Below are positions 9,381-18,118 of a stretch of 64,000 bases of DNA, piece after piece; the first letter of the stretch is position 1, and every line of letters begins with the position of its first letter. The DNA comes from an uncultured Pelagibacteraceae bacterium. GTDB lineage: Bacteria; Pseudomonadota; Alphaproteobacteria; Pelagibacterales; Pelagibacteraceae. The stretch covers positions 20,169 through 84,168 of the forward strand of contig CACBFJ010000005.1 of the NCBI GenBank assembly GCA_902538495.1, in the 5' to 3' direction. Position numbers and translations under genes: made by a program. Below the pieces are notes generated by a model. It searched no databases, was not told the origin of the DNA, and saw only the letters and a list, made by a program, of their open reading frames with translations.

Positions 9381-10277
9381 ATGAAAAAAAAAGCTGTATC
9401 CTGTATAATTTCTTTGTATAGGTGTGAAAAATATTTAAATAAGTTTTTAGAGAATGTTCTTTCTCAAAAAAATTTTGAGCAAAATGAATATATTTTGTTT
9501 CATGTTTGCCCAAATATAAATGAAAAAAAAATTATTCTTAAATATAAAAAAAAATATCCTAAAAATTTTATATATTTAATTTCAAAAAAAAAAGTAAGTT
9601 TACCAAAAGCTTGGAATGAATGTATTAAAAATTCAACAAAAAATTTTATAGCTATATGGAATGTAGATGATCTTAGAACATCTGACTCATTATTCCTACA
9701 ATTAAGCAAATTTAAAAGAAATATAGATTTTGTTTACGGAAATTTCACAATTGTAAATAAGTTTGGGAATAGTAATGGTCAATTAGTAAAACATCATCAA
9801 ATATCGAAAGATGAATTACAAAAAAGTATGCTATTAGGACCTTTTTTTATGTTTAGAAAAAAAATTATAAAAAAAGTTGGATATTTTGACGAACAGCTAA
9901 AATCTAGTTCAGATTTTGATTTTGCGCTGAGACTTGCTAGTTTTTTTAGGGGTTTTTGTATTAAAGAGAATATAGGTTTTTATTTAAATGAGGGCAGGGG
10001 ACTCAGTACTAAAATAAATTCAGAACAAGGTCATGAAAATAACGTCATTTATATGAGATATTGTATTTTTGAAAAAATAGATTTTACTGAGATATCAAAC
10101 TTAAACAAATTCAGCATAAATTTACTTTATTTTAATACCACATATCACAAAGTAGAATCTTTTTTTAAAAATTATAAAAAAGTAATTAATAAAAGAACAG
10201 AAAATTTTGAAAAAACTATAAAATATAAAAAAAATATTAAAAGAATTAGCCGCTATATTTACTCTAAATTTCAATGA
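9381..10277 (+). CDS. Glycosyltransferase family 2 (GT-A fold)
   Basis: 298 residues with a GT2 N-terminus (SCIISLYRCEKYL..FLENVLSQ). The metal/nucleotide-binding acidic motif appears as NVDDLR near residue 95 (the DxD region), and the acceptor-side SSDFDFALRLA matches the conserved ED/DD segment of GT2 enzymes. It catalyses an inverting sugar transfer to the glycan. The stop overlaps the next gene by 4 bp, so the two are translationally coupled. Specific donor unknown. Confidence 0.85.
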   Translation: MKKKAVSCIISLYRCEKYLNKFLENVLSQKNFEQNEYILFHVCPNINEKKIILKYKKKYPKNFIYLISKKKVSLPKAWNECIKNSTKNFIAIWNVDDLRTSDSLFLQLSKFKRNIDFVYGNFTIVNKFGNSNGQLVKHHQISKDELQKSMLLGPFFMFRKKIIKKVGYFDEQLKSSSDFDFALRLASFFRGFCIKENIGFYLNEGRGLSTKINSEQGHENNVIYMRYCIFEKIDFTEISNLNKFSINLLYFNTTYHKVESFFKNYKKVINKRTENFEKTIKYKKNIKRISRYIYSKFQ

Positions 10278-11179
10278 TATATTCAATTGTTTACAAAAAA
10301 AAAGGACTATTATCTTCATTAAAGAGTCTTGTCTTAACTGGGAATAATAAACTTGGCCCTGATCTTGTTGCAAAAAACTTAATTTATGGATTAAAGTTAT
10401 TAAAAAAGAAAATTTATAATAATCATATAAAAAACATCAACATTGATACCTATATTGTTTTAAGTGATTTAAAAAAACTTAAAAATATAATTCAATTAAA
10501 AAAAAAGAATAAAAAGATAAAGATTGTAGCTGGCCCCAATCTTTTAATACTCCCAGAGAATGAAAAGAGTATTTTATTCTCAAACTATGTCGATTTAATT
10601 TTAGTTCCCAGCAAATGGGTCAAAGAAAAATATTTATTGAAAACCTCCAAAAAATTTAAAAAGAAAATTTTTACCTGGTTTTCAGGTATTGATCATAATT
10701 TATGGAAGCCAAAATTAAAAAAAAAAAAAATTGATTTTTTAATTTATAAAAAGTTTGTATATGATAAAAAAATTTTTAACAAATGTGTAAATTATCTAGA
10801 TAAAAAAAACTATAATTACAGAATTATAGAATACGGAAATTATAATAAAAAAGAATTCTCAAAATATTTAAATCAAGCAAAAAAATTAATTTTTTTTAGT
10901 CAATCTGAGTCACAAGGTCTTTGTTTATTTGAGACGTGGTCATCCGATATCCCAACTTTTGTATACGATCAAGGCTATTGGATTTATAATTCCAAAAAGT
11001 TTAAATCATCATCTGCACCATATTTAACAACACAAACTGGATTAACATTCAATAGTTTTGAAAAATTTAAAAAAAAATTACCTATTTTTTTGAAAAAAAA
11101 ATTTTATCCAAGAAAATGGATAGTTGAGAATGCAACTATAAAAAAGACAACTTTAAATCTTTTAAAAATTATTAATTAA
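10274..11179 (+). CDS. Glycosyltransferase, GT-B fold (GT4/GT1-like)
   Basis: 301 residues. VAGPNLLILP and DLILVPSKWVKEKYL are typical of the hinge region of GT-B transferases. The C-terminal FFSQSESQGLCLFETWSSDIPTFVYD matches the donor-binding S.sEsqG....E....g.P.f pattern. The N-terminal domain is short, so the protein is smaller than a full GT4. The start overlaps the preceding GT2 by 4 bp and the end overlaps the convergent gene at 11172 by 8 bp. A 14-A run at 10717-10730 sits in the gene, a possible slippage site. It probably adds one residue of the repeat unit. Confidence 0.75.
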   Translation: MIYSIVYKKKGLLSSLKSLVLTGNNKLGPDLVAKNLIYGLKLLKKKIYNNHIKNINIDTYIVLSDLKKLKNIIQLKKKNKKIKIVAGPNLLILPENEKSILFSNYVDLILVPSKWVKEKYLLKTSKKFKKKIFTWFSGIDHNLWKPKLKKKKIDFLIYKKFVYDKKIFNKCVNYLDKKNYNYRIIEYGNYNKKEFSKYLNQAKKLIFFSQSESQGLCLFETWSSDIPTFVYDQGYWIYNSKKFKSSSAPYLTTQTGLTFNSFEKFKKKLPIFLKKKFYPRKWIVENATIKKTTLNLLKIIN

Positions 11180-11906
11180 TAACATCCATAGAAAACTGAT
11201 TTATAAATTTTTCTAATTCTTTATCTCTTTTTCGTTTCTGATTTACTTTAATTAAACTTGTCAAATTTTTAAAATCTTTTTTATTATAATTTTTAGGGAT
11301 CAATTTTTTTAAATGTAAAAAATTTTTATCAGTAACTAGTTTTTCAAAGTATATTTTTGTAATTTTATAATTTTTCAGTTTATTCAACATATCATCTATA
11401 ATTAATTTTGAAAAATAAACGTTCCAACAACTATAGATTATATTTTTTTCATGATTTCTGCGAATTATAGAGAGAATGCAGTCATTAAAACCTCTATTTA
11501 AATGAAATATTTTTATTTTAAATTTTCTTTTATAAAAAAAATTAATGATCTTAGGATAATTAGGAATGTTAATCTGTCTATAGATGTTGCTTCGTATCAA
11601 GCCATACGGAATAGAGGTATGAAAAATAAAAGATTCATTAAAATTTGTATTTTCTAAATTTTTTAGATCATTATTTTTATTTTCTAAAAATTTTGAAGTT
11701 TGTTTATTTGAACTTAAATAATTGAAAAAAAAATAATTTCTTTTTTTAAAATCTTCAAAATGATAACTTCTATAGTTTAATAAATTTTTGTAAATTTTTG
11801 CATCATCATTGATTATTTTATAACCGTGAGATTTTTTAATCAAATCTGCACATAAATAATGACCAGACCCTTCTATACCGATTAAAAATACTGCAGTTTT
11901 AGTCAT
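11172..11906 (-). CDS. P-loop protein, sulfotransferase-like
   Basis: 244 residues starting MTKTAVFLIGIEGSGHYL. The strand followed by GxEGSGH at residues 10-16 resembles the PAPS-binding P-loop of sulfotransferases (GxxxSGTT/H). A second segment, LNRGFNDCILSIIRR (about residue 133), resembles the 3'-phosphate-binding R...S.. helix of the same superfamily. If so it would transfer sulfate to a glycan or lipid, but a kinase-like P-loop protein is also possible. It is a lone minus-strand gene between two plus-strand glycosyltransferases, overlapping the upstream one by 8 bp, which suggests insertion of a single-gene cassette. Confidence 0.55.
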   Translation of the reverse strand: MTKTAVFLIGIEGSGHYLCADLIKKSHGYKIINDDAKIYKNLLNYRSYHFEDFKKRNYFFFNYLSSNKQTSKFLENKNNDLKNLENTNFNESFIFHTSIPYGLIRSNIYRQINIPNYPKIINFFYKRKFKIKIFHLNRGFNDCILSIIRRNHEKNIIYSCWNVYFSKLIIDDMLNKLKNYKITKIYFEKLVTDKNFLHLKKLIPKNYNKKDFKNLTSLIKVNQKRKRDKELEKFINQFSMDVIN

Positions 11907-11945
11907 GATTGATTTTTGCGGTCATATAACATAAATAATTTTATA

Positions 11946-12923
11946 TTGAAAATAATATCATTAGTACCAGTTGGTTATAAAGAAAGTTTTTCTCTACATG
12001 CTTGTTTAGAGAGTTTAAAACCTATATCTGATGAAATAATAGTCTTATATGATGGCGATATTAATAAGGATGACATTTCAGTTAAATATTCTGAAAAATT
12101 TACAGACAAAATTTACTTTAATAATCATAATATTTATAATTTTAATTCGAGTAAATTGAGAAATAAGTTACTTTCATTAGGCAGAAAGCACGACGGTACT
12201 CATTATATTTTTCTTGATGCAGATGAGGCGTTTTCTAACAATTTTATAAAATATGGTAGAGAATTAATATCTAAATTAAAAAGAGGTCAAAAGTATTTTA
12301 TGAAATGGGTATCGATGTGGAAGAGTTATAATTATTATAGATCAGATAATAAAAGTATATGGTCTCCAAAATTTAAAGATTTTATTGTTTGTGATGATTT
12401 TATAAGCAAATTTAATGAAGATATAAAATTTCATGAGTCTAGAACTTTTGGATCAAATGACTTAGCTAAATATATAAATGAAGATAAAGGATATGTTTTG
12501 CATTATCAATTCTCTAATTGGGATAATTTTTTAAATAAACAATCTTATTATATGTTAAGAGAAATATATAACATAAAAAAAGAAACAATTAGTCAAATTA
12601 ATAGAAAGTATTTCTTTTCATTTTTCGAGTTTAATCCGCATGTAAAGGAAGTTTCTAAAAATGATTATGAGCATTTGAATTTAGACAATCTAAAAAAAAT
12701 TGTAAGCTATAATCATGATAGTTATTGGAAAAAAGTACTTTATGATTTTCTTAAAAATAAGGATTTAAAAAAAATTTCAAATTTAAATATTTGGAATAGT
12801 AAAATATGTTTTGAATTTTATTTAAAACAAGAAAAAAAAAAACCAAATTTAAATTTTTTTGAAAAAATAAAATTAATTTTGTATTTTATAAAATTTAATA
12901 TAATTAATATATTTAAAAAATGA
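11946..12923 (+). CDS. Glycosyltransferase family 2-like protein
   Basis: The ORF track starts at TTG 11916. I prefer the TTG at 11946, because GT2 proteins usually begin just before the first beta strand (KIISLVPVGYK); no ATG is available. The 325-residue product has the GT2 pattern: a first strand, CLESLKPISDEIIVLYDG, then IFLDADEAFS, the DxD motif that binds metal and nucleotide sugar. The rest is unusual for GT2, rich in aromatic residues and Lys. The gap to the divergent gene (ATG at 11906) is under 40 bp. Its stop overlaps the start of the next SDR by 4 bp. Donor unknown. Confidence 0.75.
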   Translation: MKIISLVPVGYKESFSLHACLESLKPISDEIIVLYDGDINKDDISVKYSEKFTDKIYFNNHNIYNFNSSKLRNKLLSLGRKHDGTHYIFLDADEAFSNNFIKYGRELISKLKRGQKYFMKWVSMWKSYNYYRSDNKSIWSPKFKDFIVCDDFISKFNEDIKFHESRTFGSNDLAKYINEDKGYVLHYQFSNWDNFLNKQSYYMLREIYNIKKETISQINRKYFFSFFEFNPHVKEVSKNDYEHLNLDNLKKIVSYNHDSYWKKVLYDFLKNKDLKKISNLNIWNSKICFEFYLKQEKKKPNLNFFEKIKLILYFIKFNIINIFKK

Positions 12924-13966
12924 AAAAAATAATCATAACAGGATCATCTGGTCTGGTGGGAGCAGAATGTGTCAAATTCTTTATTAAAAAAAATTTTAAG
13001 GTTATTGGAATTGACAATAATATGAGAAAATTTTTTTTTGGCAAATCTGGCAGTATTCATAAAAATACAATACAGTTTAAAAAAGATTCTAGTTATGAAC
13101 ATCATAATATTGATATAAGAGATCACAAAAAAATAGAAAAAATATTTAAAAATAATTCAAAAGATATTTATGCTATAATTCACGCTGCAGCACAACCATC
13201 ACATGATTGGGCTTATCAAAATCCATTGTTAGACTTTGATATTAATGCCAGATCAACACTTATTCTACTAAATTATTTTAAAAAATATTGTAAAAAAAGT
13301 TCTTTTATATTTTTAAGTACCAACAAAGTTTATGGAGATAATCCAAATAAAATAAAATTAAAATCAATTAATGGAAGATATTATCCAAAAAATAAAAATC
13401 ATTATGCAAAAGGTTTTAATGAAGAACTTTCAACTGATAAATGTTTACACAGCTTTTTTGGATCTTCAAAATTATACGCGGATATTATCGTCCAAGAATT
13501 TGGTAAGAATTTTAATTTAAACACAGTTTGTTTTAGAGCAGGTTGTATTACGGGCCCAATGCATGCGGGAGCAGAGTTACATGGATTTTTATCCTATTTG
13601 GTAAAAAGTACAATCAAGAAAAATAAGTATAATATAATTGGATTTAATGGCAATCAGGTGAGAGATAATATTCATAGTAGCGATCTAGTAAATTGTTTCT
13701 GGAATTATTTGAAAAGTCCTACAAAGGGTGAAGTTTATAATATAGGTGGTGGGTTGAAGAATAGTATTTCGATTAATGAGGCTCTAACATATATTGAGAG
13801 TAAACTTAATATAAAAATTAAAAAAAAATATTTCAGCAAACCTAGATCAGGTGATCACGCATGGTATGTGACTGATTATTTGAAATTTAAAAAAAAATAT
13901 CCAAAATGGGTTCAAAAATATTCGATTAAAAAAATTTTAGACGAATTAATCAATCTTTACAATTAA
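12920..13966 (+). CDS. NAD-dependent sugar epimerase, CDP-paratose 2-epimerase (TyvE)-like
   Basis: 348 residues of extended SDR. The N-terminus GSSGLVGAECVKFF..IGIDNNMRKFFFG is characteristic of the CDP-paratose 2-epimerase-like group. AAAQPSHDWA, STNKVYGDNPN and GCITGPMHAGAELHGFLSYL also fit. That group interconverts C2 epimers of nucleotide sugars; the founding enzyme makes CDP-tyvelose, a 3,6-dideoxyhexose. Where SDRs have catalytic Tyr in YxxxK, this protein has Phe180 (FGSSK, Lys184). The group may naturally carry this variant, but it makes the exact chemistry uncertain. The gene is coupled by a 4-bp overlap to the preceding GT2 and ends 2 bp from the convergent gene. Confidence 0.8.
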   Translation: MKKIIITGSSGLVGAECVKFFIKKNFKVIGIDNNMRKFFFGKSGSIHKNTIQFKKDSSYEHHNIDIRDHKKIEKIFKNNSKDIYAIIHAAAQPSHDWAYQNPLLDFDINARSTLILLNYFKKYCKKSSFIFLSTNKVYGDNPNKIKLKSINGRYYPKNKNHYAKGFNEELSTDKCLHSFFGSSKLYADIIVQEFGKNFNLNTVCFRAGCITGPMHAGAELHGFLSYLVKSTIKKNKYNIIGFNGNQVRDNIHSSDLVNCFWNYLKSPTKGEVYNIGGGLKNSISINEALTYIESKLNIKIKKKYFSKPRSGDHAWYVTDYLKFKKKYPKWVQKYSIKKILDELINLYN

Positions 13967-13968
13967 AA

Positions 13969-14814
13969 TTAAAAAGAGTTATTTATAATTTTCCATTTTT
14001 TTGGGATAAATGGTTGAACATTTAAATGTGAAATGTATGTTTTTGGAAACCATAATTTAGGACAACAAATCTTACTATTATCAAAACCTGCCACAGCTCT
14101 AATGTTAGCTGCCCACCAGCTAAAACTCGAATTAGCTATTACTAAATTTTTTGAATTAATAAGGTTCGTAAAATCATTTATAGATTTATCTTGAATATTT
14201 GATTTATTCTTTAATACTTCTGAATTATATCCCATTTTTTTCAGTTTATATGAAAACAAATTAGCAAATTCAATATCTTCAGACACAATCTTGATTTTAT
14301 TTTTTTTATTTATTTTAAGTTTTTTTAATGACTCAAAATAATAAGATAAATTTAAAGACCAACCAAGTTTCACAAAATCAGATCTTCTGATCGCTAAACT
14401 ACAATAATTAGCAATTTTAGATGAAATTATTTTCTTTATATTATTTTCATAAATTTCTTTAGATAATTTTTCATAATATCTGTTATGACAATTTTTAGAT
14501 TGAAAGTATCCATTAATAAATACTCTACTAAAATTTTTTTTAATATCTTTATAATTAAGATCATTGATTTCTTTAAAAATAATCTTTTTTTGTAAAAGGT
14601 TAAAAGCTTTAGATTGAAAATTATTTTTTAGCTTATTTATTTTAATATTTAAAAATTTGTCAATATTTGAATTGTCTTTTTTTAACCAGTGATCGTTGTT
14701 AGACAAAAATTTTATTTTGTGATCCTTGTAAAAAAAATTTTGTTTGTAAAAACAATACTGAAATAATTGATTTCCTAAGCCACCATGAAATAAAAGTTGA
14801 ATTACTGGTTTCAT
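13969..14814 (-). CDS. Second alpha-1,2-fucosyltransferase-type glycosyltransferase (GT11)
   Basis: 281 residues with GT11 hallmarks: GGLGNQLFQYCFY near residue 11, LAIRRSDFVKLGW as the HxRRGD-like donor site near residue 143, and ANSSFSWWAANI near residue 230. The usual Gly of RRGD is Ser here (RRSD), and His is replaced by Ala, so the donor site is slightly divergent. It is longer than and clearly different from the first GT11 at 7550. It lies downstream of the MraY/WecA-like gene on the minus strand, 16 bp away, forming a two-gene unit. Expected to use GDP-fucose or a related GDP-6-deoxysugar. Confidence 0.85.
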   Translation of the reverse strand: MKPVIQLLFHGGLGNQLFQYCFYKQNFFYKDHKIKFLSNNDHWLKKDNSNIDKFLNIKINKLKNNFQSKAFNLLQKKIIFKEINDLNYKDIKKNFSRVFINGYFQSKNCHNRYYEKLSKEIYENNIKKIISSKIANYCSLAIRRSDFVKLGWSLNLSYYFESLKKLKINKKNKIKIVSEDIEFANLFSYKLKKMGYNSEVLKNKSNIQDKSINDFTNLINSKNLVIANSSFSWWAANIRAVAGFDNSKICCPKLWFPKTYISHLNVQPFIPKKWKIINNSF

Positions 14815-14830
14815 AAATTCGTATTATACT

Positions 14831-15823
14831 CTATTTATAACTTCTAAAATAATTAATTAAAATCAAAGAAGCAATTAAACTCAAAATATATAGCATTTTT
14901 ATTTCATATATTATTTGAGTTAAAATTATCATAAGGTTTATTACATTAAATATTAAGTTTGAATTAAAAACCAATTTATGATTTTTATTTTTTTTAATCG
15001 GTAATAGAAAATAGTAATCAAACATCCTTGCCCAAGGATAATTTCCATTTAAAGTTTTTTTAATTAAGGTATAAGTACAATCAATTAAAGGGTAAGCGAG
15101 GAGCGAAATAACAATATTATAATGTCCATTTAAAATTGTCTCTAATGAGATATAGCCTATGAAAAAACCTAAAAAAATACTTCCTGAGTCTCCCATAAAT
15201 ATTTTTGCAGGCGGTTTATTAAAAATTAAATAACCCAGAATTGATGGTAGAATGAAAAAGCAAAAAAAAAATGATGCAGTTAATTCAGTATTTATTTGTA
15301 ATAAAATTATTGATAAAAAAAATATTATTGAGTTTGTGGCTAAAAAACCATCACTACCATCAGTAAAGTTGACTACATTTATCAAATATACCCAAAAGTA
15401 AACAAATAAAAATATTGTTAATTTTAAAGGTAAAAAAAATTTATCCAAATATAGAGTAGAAATACATAACATTATTATTGTTATTTGAATTGATAATCTT
15501 ATTACTGGATGAATTTTTTTTAGATCATCATAAAAAGAGACAATAGATAAAACTGATATTCCAAAAATTATCAAAAAATAATTTTTTGGAAGTATTTTTA
15601 AAAATAAATCGTTATTCAAAAAAAATACAACAAAAGAAACCAGAAAGATTAAGAAAAAAATTATCCCACTTCCAGTAGGAACAACGTGTTCATGTACATT
15701 TTCAGGTGTAGGATGATCAGTCAATTTAAGTTTTTTGGCTATTATTTTAAAATACGAAAAAAATAATATTGAAAAAAAAAATATTAAAGAGGATAAGATT
15801 ATTAATTGAATATGAAAATTCAT
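14831..15823 (-). CDS. MraY/WecA-like polyprenyl-phosphate sugar-1-phosphate transferase (glycan-initiating enzyme)
   Basis: 330 residues, strongly hydrophobic with about ten membrane segments. It carries family motifs: DHPTPENVHEHVVPTGSG after the first segment, FYDD at about residue 98, the catalytic Asp loop VNVVNFTDGSDGFLA near residue 150, and FMGDSGSIFLGFF near residue 210. The family transfers a sugar-1-phosphate (often GlcNAc-1-P or a deoxy sugar) to undecaprenyl phosphate on the cytoplasmic side, starting O-antigen or capsule repeat synthesis. It is not housekeeping MraY, since no mur genes are nearby. It is the likely first enzyme of repeat-unit assembly for this island. Confidence 0.85.
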   Translation of the reverse strand: MNFHIQLIILSSLIFFFSILFFSYFKIIAKKLKLTDHPTPENVHEHVVPTGSGIIFFLIFLVSFVVFFLNNDLFLKILPKNYFLIIFGISVLSIVSFYDDLKKIHPVIRLSIQITIIMLCISTLYLDKFFLPLKLTIFLFVYFWVYLINVVNFTDGSDGFLATNSIIFFLSIILLQINTELTASFFFCFFILPSILGYLIFNKPPAKIFMGDSGSIFLGFFIGYISLETILNGHYNIVISLLAYPLIDCTYTLIKKTLNGNYPWARMFDYYFLLPIKKNKNHKLVFNSNLIFNVINLMIILTQIIYEIKMLYILSLIASLILINYFRSYK

Positions 15824-15866
15824 AATAAATACTTAAATTGTTTTTTATAAATTTAAAGAAAATTAT

Positions 15867-17021
15867 ATGAAAAAAACAATTAATTTCTACATCATATCTT
15901 TACTAACATTAATTTTTCAATTTCTTTTTTTATCTATCATTAAAGAATTTGAGAATGAATTTATCTTCTACATTCAAATAGTTACTTTAAATCAAATTTT
16001 AATCAGTTTTTTGGGATCTATTCAATTTTATTTGAGTGAAAATACCAAAAAAGCAGATTTGAAAATAAATAGATTTGCTCTTCTTTTTTTAACAACAATT
16101 GTTTTAATCCTCTCAATTTATTATTTTTACAAAGATTACAAATTGTTTCTTTTTTATTTGTCGTCAATATTGTCTGTATTCTTTTTAACATTAGGCACAG
16201 CTTATTGTTCTAGATTTAATAAATTTTATGAAAATACTAAAATTTTATTTTTTTATGCTTCAATTAAAACAATTTTTGTATTTTTTTCATATAAATATAA
16301 TTTTGATGTAATTTTTATGATTATATTTTCAAATATATTAGTAAGTATTTATAATTTTAAATTCGTTTATAATTTAAATCTTAAAGTCAGCAAAAAAAAT
16401 AGCTTTTCTCTTTTCAGTATATTTAATAATATTTTAGGAACAAGCAATACTACTTTAGATAAATTATATTGTTCAAAATTTGTATTATCGATTGCTAGTA
16501 ATTATTTTTTAATTTTTAAAGTTGCTTCTATTTTTCAATATTTCACCGAGGTTATTTTTAGGAAGGAAAGATTTATTATTACTGAAGGAAAGAAAAAAGT
16601 AAATAATTCTATTATTAATTTAAAAATATTAATTTTATTTTTATCTATAATAATCGGTAACATATTTTTAAAGTTTTTGGATGATTATATTTTAGCTCTT
16701 TTTTACGATAGTTATGAATTTATTTACTCATTTATTGAAATAATTATTATATATATTGATGAAATAAGCATAATCTCTATATCATTTTTAATTAACAGTA
16801 TTTCAGGTTTAGATTATGATAAAATCTACAGAAATTTTGGAAATAAGAACTTATTTTTTGCAAACCTTCTAAACACTTTTCTTTTTGTTACTCTTTTGTT
16901 GACCTTTGGAAAAACAATTACTTCCTTGACATTTATATTTTTAATTATTCATATTTTTAATTTTTTTTATGTTAAGATATTAAAATATTTGTTATTTAAA
17001 AATGTCCAATTTAAAAATTAG
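15867..17021 (+). CDS. Polytopic membrane protein, probable Wzx-type O-antigen flippase
   Basis: 384 residues with around ten hydrophobic segments, no signal for a soluble domain, and an N-terminus KTINFYIISLLTLIFQF typical of MATE/PST-fold flippases. Sequence motifs are weak, as is normal for Wzx. The call rests on topology, length (somewhat short of the usual 400-480) and position next to a Wzy-like gene and opposite the WecA-like gene. It would flip undecaprenyl-diphosphate repeat units to the periplasm. Its stop lies 20 bp inside the next gene, giving a 20-bp overlap. The divergent gap of 43 bp to the minus gene at 15823 must hold both promoters. Confidence 0.55.
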   Translation: MKKTINFYIISLLTLIFQFLFLSIIKEFENEFIFYIQIVTLNQILISFLGSIQFYLSENTKKADLKINRFALLFLTTIVLILSIYYFYKDYKLFLFYLSSILSVFFLTLGTAYCSRFNKFYENTKILFFYASIKTIFVFFSYKYNFDVIFMIIFSNILVSIYNFKFVYNLNLKVSKKNSFSLFSIFNNILGTSNTTLDKLYCSKFVLSIASNYFLIFKVASIFQYFTEVIFRKERFIITEGKKKVNNSIINLKILILFLSIIIGNIFLKFLDDYILALFYDSYEFIYSFIEIIIIYIDEISIISISFLINSISGLDYDKIYRNFGNKNLFFANLLNTFLFVTLLLTFGKTITSLTFIFLIIHIFNFFYVKILKYLLFKNVQFKN

Positions 17022-18108
17022 ATACTCTTTAATTTTTTTTTTATTATTTGGTGGATATTTCATATTACCCCTTATAATAGATTTCTCATTTTATCAGACA
17101 AACTTTATTAGAAATTATTACATTTTATATAATGAATATGCAATTAATTTACCTAAATATAATATTTATAAATCTTTTTTATTATATGATTTATTTACAA
17201 TTTTAATTTCATTTCTAGTTTATTTTTTTTATTTATTTTTTTTAAAGTCAAAAAATGAAGCTAACCACAAAAATAATAAAATATTATATTTTTTTTTATT
17301 ATTTTTGTTACCTTTACTAATATTAGATATTTATAAAATACTTGAATATAGATTTGATCAGTCTCATATCAACAGATCATTTCTATATGAGGAAATTCTT
17401 TCAGGCCGAAGAACTCATGTGAATATTGTATTAATTTTGTCTGTAGCAATTTATAGAGAAAACAGGATATTATCGTTATTAACTTATTCACTTTTGTTAG
17501 CTTATGACTATCTCTCATACTCAAGAGTAGAGGTTATTTGGTTAGTTTTAATGCATTTTATAGTTAATATTGATTTAAATAAAAGAGAAGCAAATAAGAT
17601 TATAATTTTAATAATTATTTTACTTATATTTCTAACTTATAGGGGATTATTTTTTTCAGCTAGTTGGCAAAATATTATTATAGATCCTCTCCATTTAAAG
17701 TTAAGCTCTTTTAGACTTTTTGATGAATTAAATAATATTAATTTAGGGCTTCAATTTTTTCTCATAGATAATTTATCTTTTTTGTTAAATGATATCTTTT
17801 ATTTTAATTTTTCGATACATGATTATTTTCAGTCTAATTCTTATGAAAGAGTGTATTCAATCCGAGGAGTTGATACTGTAATTATTTATTGTATACCTTT
17901 TTTTATTTATACATCGATTTTTCTTTTGTTACAAAAAAAAATAAATTTTGATCAAAATCTGATTAACAGTTGTGGAGCTTATTTGTTATGCATATTTTTT
18001 AGGGGCCATTTTATTCACAATCTAGGTTTTATAATAAAATTATTAATCTTAATTTTTTTAATGACATTTTTATATAATAAATTAATCACTATTATTAAAA
18101 AGAATTAA
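17002..18108 (+). CDS. Polytopic membrane protein, probable Wzy-type O-antigen polymerase
   Basis: 368 residues, about ten to eleven hydrophobic segments. The longest non-membrane loops fall near residues 235-290, in the second half, as in Wzy polymerases. That loop contains several charged and aromatic residues (SIHDYFQSNSYERVYSIRGVD). Low sequence conservation is normal for Wzy, so the call depends on topology and on the Wzx-like, WecA-like and ligase-like companions. It would join repeat units on the periplasmic face. It overlaps the Wzx-like gene by 20 bp. Confidence 0.55.
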   Translation: MSNLKIRYSLIFFLLFGGYFILPLIIDFSFYQTNFIRNYYILYNEYAINLPKYNIYKSFLLYDLFTILISFLVYFFYLFFLKSKNEANHKNNKILYFFLLFLLPLLILDIYKILEYRFDQSHINRSFLYEEILSGRRTHVNIVLILSVAIYRENRILSLLTYSLLLAYDYLSYSRVEVIWLVLMHFIVNIDLNKREANKIIILIIILLIFLTYRGLFFSASWQNIIIDPLHLKLSSFRLFDELNNINLGLQFFLIDNLSFLLNDIFYFNFSIHDYFQSNSYERVYSIRGVDTVIIYCIPFFIYTSIFLLLQKKINFDQNLINSCGAYLLCIFFRGHFIHNLGFIIKLLILIFLMTFLYNKLITIIKKN

Positions 18109-18118
18109 AAGTTAGTAT

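Noticed and set aside
10122-10373. 83-residue minus ORF at the GT2/GT-B junction
   Set aside because: Antisense to two overlapping transferases; poly-Phe composition.
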